Virus record (IMG/VR): IMGVR_UViG_3300029990_000012 | Coordinates: 1 to 47,948 of that record | DNA: 47,948 nt | Origin: a virus | Direction: 5' to 3' (one strand) | In this document: piece after piece, positions 45,965 through 47,948 of the stretch | Layout: every line of letters begins with the position of its first letter | Numbering within the stretch: position 1 is the first letter of the stretch | Position numbers and translations under genes: made by a program | The notes under the pieces: generated by a model | Databases searched by the model: none | What the model was told of the DNA's origin: nothing | Seen by the model: only the letters and a program-made list of their open reading frames with translations

Positions 45965-46936
45965 TTAAGAAATCGTTGCCATCGTGACGTTGTTTCGTTG
46001 TTCCTTAGTTGTATTCGTCTTACGCCCACGGCTATACGCTCCACAATCCTCGCAACGATACAAGTCATAAACAGACAACGAAGTATGCCAATCACCAGAA
46101 TTACTCAAGTGTGTTCCACCACAGACACGGCACGTAAGTTGGTCACTACCTTGTGCCAGTGCGACATTAGGATGCTTGTTGGAGAAAGGCTTAATAATAT
46201 CATACAACTCTTCCAATGCCAAGACATCATGAATGTTGTATTCCTTCATCTCTGCCCATGCTTCAGTATTACCCTTCATTACTTCTGTCCACAAAGTATG
46301 TCCAGGGAACTTCTTGTGCAACAGTTTCTTATACTTCTTACACAGTTTGTCAGTCATGTACTCCAACTTATTTGACGTAAATCCAAACTCACGTTTTGCT
46401 ATTTCCAACGTGTCAATTACTCGTGAAGGCTTTGCTGGCGGAAGCCCATTAATAACAAAGCGAGCATTAATCTTCTTAAGGTCAAATTTTCGTCCATTTT
46501 GAGTTAAAGTGGCATCGCTTTGATTAAGAAGATCATAGAGAACATGACACAGATTGAAATCATCTTCAATATCTCGTTCATCAGATTGGTCATAGTAGAA
46601 TACTTCCTCTTCGCCATACCACTTAGCAGCGAATGAGAGAAGATGCCAATCCTTCTGCACTTGATTGAGTCCTACGCCGTGTTGCCAGATGCTCCAGAGG
46701 TCAGACACAAGCGGGGCTGTCTCAATATCAAGCACAAGGATTTTCATCTTGTTATATGGCTTTACAACAACCCCATTAAATTCTTTATCTCGCAAATAGT
46801 CTGAAACAGAAGACTTTGGAAGGTTCAACTTATATGCAACTTGTCGCTTTGAAAACCCCTTGACGAGTAGATCATCAATCTTATCTGCATACTCTTCAAT
46901 ATACGAAGCACGTTTTTGCGTAGTAATACTTACCAT
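45965..46936 (-). CDS. HTH / DEDD 3'-5' exonuclease-like / zinc-ribbon protein
   Basis: A 323-residue three-part protein. Residues 12-50 form a homeodomain-like HTH (LLVKGFSKRQVAYKLNLPKS). Residues 65-255 have the DnaQ/RNase-H fold: ILVLDIETAP (Asp70, Glu72), LTQNGRKFDLKKIN (second acidic site) and EYNIHDVLALEELY (third site). Residues ~268-300 are a zinc ribbon (CRVCGG, CEDCGA). All DEDD positions appear present, so 3'-5' exonuclease activity is likely. The HTH and ribbon would add DNA targeting. GGGAG precedes the ATG. Confidence 0.85.
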   Translation of the reverse strand: MVSITTQKRASYIEEYADKIDDLLVKGFSKRQVAYKLNLPKSSVSDYLRDKEFNGVVVKPYNKMKILVLDIETAPLVSDLWSIWQHGVGLNQVQKDWHLLSFAAKWYGEEEVFYYDQSDERDIEDDFNLCHVLYDLLNQSDATLTQNGRKFDLKKINARFVINGLPPAKPSRVIDTLEIAKREFGFTSNKLEYMTDKLCKKYKKLLHKKFPGHTLWTEVMKGNTEAWAEMKEYNIHDVLALEELYDIIKPFSNKHPNVALAQGSDQLTCRVCGGTHLSNSGDWHTSLSVYDLYRCEDCGAYSRGRKTNTTKEQRNNVTMATIS

Positions 46937-46951
46937 TAGTTTTGTTCTCCC

Positions 46952-47164
46952 TTATTGTACTGCATCAAAATTAAACAATGGATCATCAAAGTCTTCGTCG
47001 TCTAAATGGACAAGCTTTACATCAACTCCCATGAAGTTGAGCATGAACTCCCAATCGTGTAACGAGATACTGTGTCCTGATCGACCAACCATGTCATCGA
47101 TATACACACATGCGTAATCACCACTCCCTTTATTATTTGTAACAATCCTAACTTTGTGTTTCAT
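46952..47164 (-). CDS. Hypothetical protein, 70 aa
   Basis: A beta-rich start (MKHKVRIVTNNKGSGDYACV) and an acidic end (HLDDEDFDDPLFNFD). GGGAGAATAA precedes the ATG. Not recognised. Confidence 0.65.
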   Translation of the reverse strand: MKHKVRIVTNNKGSGDYACVYIDDMVGRSGHSISLHDWEFMLNFMGVDVKLVHLDDEDFDDPLFNFDAVQ

Positions 47165-47178
47165 ATTTATTCTCCCTG

Positions 47179-47442
47179 TTAATTCAACTTACCAGACATA
47201 GCCACAACACTAGGCGTAGCCGACATAATCATTTGCTTCAGTACATGCTCCACTTTCTCATTTGTAATATCAACAGATGCTTTATCAAGCATATCTCCAT
47301 ACTCATCAAAATGATAGCCTGTTGCATTAATAGCAAACGTTAATGCTTGAATGTCTTCAAGAATATACATGTAGCCTGCTGTAGCAATTCCGATAAGAAT
47401 GATATTACGCTCTTGTTCTGTTACGATGATGTTGTTAGTCAT
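47179..47442 (-). CDS. Hypothetical protein, 87 aa
   Basis: A helical protein with a hydrophobic middle (NIILIGIATAGYMYILEDIQ), probably soluble. AAGGAGAACAA precedes the ATG. Not recognised. Confidence 0.65.
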   Translation of the reverse strand: MTNNIIVTEQERNIILIGIATAGYMYILEDIQALTFAINATGYHFDEYGDMLDKASVDITNEKVEHVLKQMIMSATPSVVAMSGKLN

Positions 47443-47451
47443 TTGTTCTCC

Positions 47452-47775
47452 TTAATCTGGTTTCTTTGCAAGATAAATAGTCTTAGTGACTTCTTGTGGA
47501 AACACTTCACAGATAGTTGGCTCATCTCGTTCACTATCTGACCAATAACCACTATTGCTACGCGAACAAGTTACCTCGAAATAAACGCCGCCAATAAGAT
47601 ATACATTTGAATTATAAACTGTCTTATACTCTACAATATCGACTCCTGCATCTACACAAGTTATGTTATCTTTAACATAGTCTTGAGCATTATATGGGCA
47701 TTCCTCTTCTGCGTAATCATCAGCATACCACAAAACAATCTCAGCAATTTGCTTCTTAGTAAATTGTTCATTCAT
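47452..47775 (-). CDS. Hypothetical protein, 107 aa
   Basis: Acidic, beginning MNEQFTKKQIAEIVLWYADD; the centre has YLIGGVYFEVTCSRSNSGYW. AAAGGAG precedes the ATG. Not recognised. Confidence 0.65.
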   Translation of the reverse strand: MNEQFTKKQIAEIVLWYADDYAEEECPYNAQDYVKDNITCVDAGVDIVEYKTVYNSNVYLIGGVYFEVTCSRSNSGYWSDSERDEPTICEVFPQEVTKTIYLAKKPD

Positions 47776-47800
47776 GAGTTTTCTCCTTTATTTAAAGACG

Positions 47801-47902
47801 CTACTTAGCCAGATAGTATACACCAATACACATTGAAAGTATTAAACAAGAAATTCCGCACACTCCCATGGCTATAAAAACGTAGTGAAAGAATTCTCCC
47901 AT
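47801..47902 (-). CDS. 33-residue transmembrane mini-protein
   Basis: The frame encodes MGEFFHYVFIAMGVCGISCL followed by ILSMCIGVYYLAK: one long hydrophobic helix with three cysteines. GAGGGG lies nine bases before the ATG at 47902. It ends in TAG just before the next gene's ribosome binding site. Function unknown. Confidence 0.5.
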   Translation of the reverse strand: MGEFFHYVFIAMGVCGISCLILSMCIGVYYLAK

Positions 47903-47948
47903 GTTGATCACCCCTCTGCCAGCAGGTTAATGCTGCTACACATTTTCT

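Noticed and set aside
1-47948. Prophage/lysogeny module
   Set aside because: No integrase, excisionase, CI-like repressor or attachment site was seen; the single HTH protein at 12794 is not enough.

Overview
This window is part of the genome of a tailed bacteriophage (Caudoviricetes, long-tailed, lambda-like head and tail morphogenesis) of a Gram-negative host. The Gram-negative assignment rests on a SAR-type endolysin followed by an Rz/Rz1 spanin pair with Rz1 nested inside Rz, on sigma70-type promoters (TTGACA-17-TATAAT) and on strong AAGGAG ribosome binding sites. The DNA is AT-rich. No integrase, repressor, polymerase, helicase or primase is visible, and leftward genes run up to the right edge, so this is probably a fragment of a larger, probably lytic genome. 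The host genus cannot be named from the sequence.

Layout. 1-720: non-coding, full of tiny GC-rich hairpins. 722-13674: leftward block of small early/accessory genes plus a GIY-YIG homing-type nuclease, a C5-cytosine methyltransferase, a ClpP-like protease, an HNH-type nuclease gene broken by one amber codon, PhoH, two tRNA genes, RtcB RNA ligase, a zinc deaminase-like protein, a NADAR protein and many small membrane or zinc-ribbon proteins. 13675-14401: divergent control region with promoters pointing both ways and a second large hairpin cluster. 14402-43998: rightward late block in the order tail fibre/spike, holin-endolysin-spanins, small terminase, a roughly 890-nt structured non-coding RNA gene, large terminase, portal, S49 prohead protease, scaffold, decoration protein, gpE-like capsid, connectors, tail terminator, tail tube, tail chaperones with a -1 frameshift, tape measure and distal tail proteins. 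44016-44042 is a terminator between convergent blocks. 44059-47902: leftward block with a MazG-like protein, an HTH/DEDD-exonuclease/zinc-ribbon protein and small unknowns.

Three things stand out. First, a putative large ornate non-coding RNA (about 19713-20600) has its own perfect consensus promoter and terminator and at least fifteen local hairpins; it lies between the terminase genes. Second, seven free-standing homing-endonuclease-like genes (five GIY-YIG, two HNH-like) are wedged between core genes. Several have private consensus promoters, and two share a conserved two-hairpin leader. Third, three non-coding islands carry dozens of micro-hairpins with three-base loops, including repeated copies of the very stable GCGAAGC mini-hairpin and a shared ~54-nt repeat. 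Two otherwise intact frames (HNH nuclease, first tail fibre) are interrupted by single in-frame TAG codons, although TAG is a normal stop elsewhere in the window.
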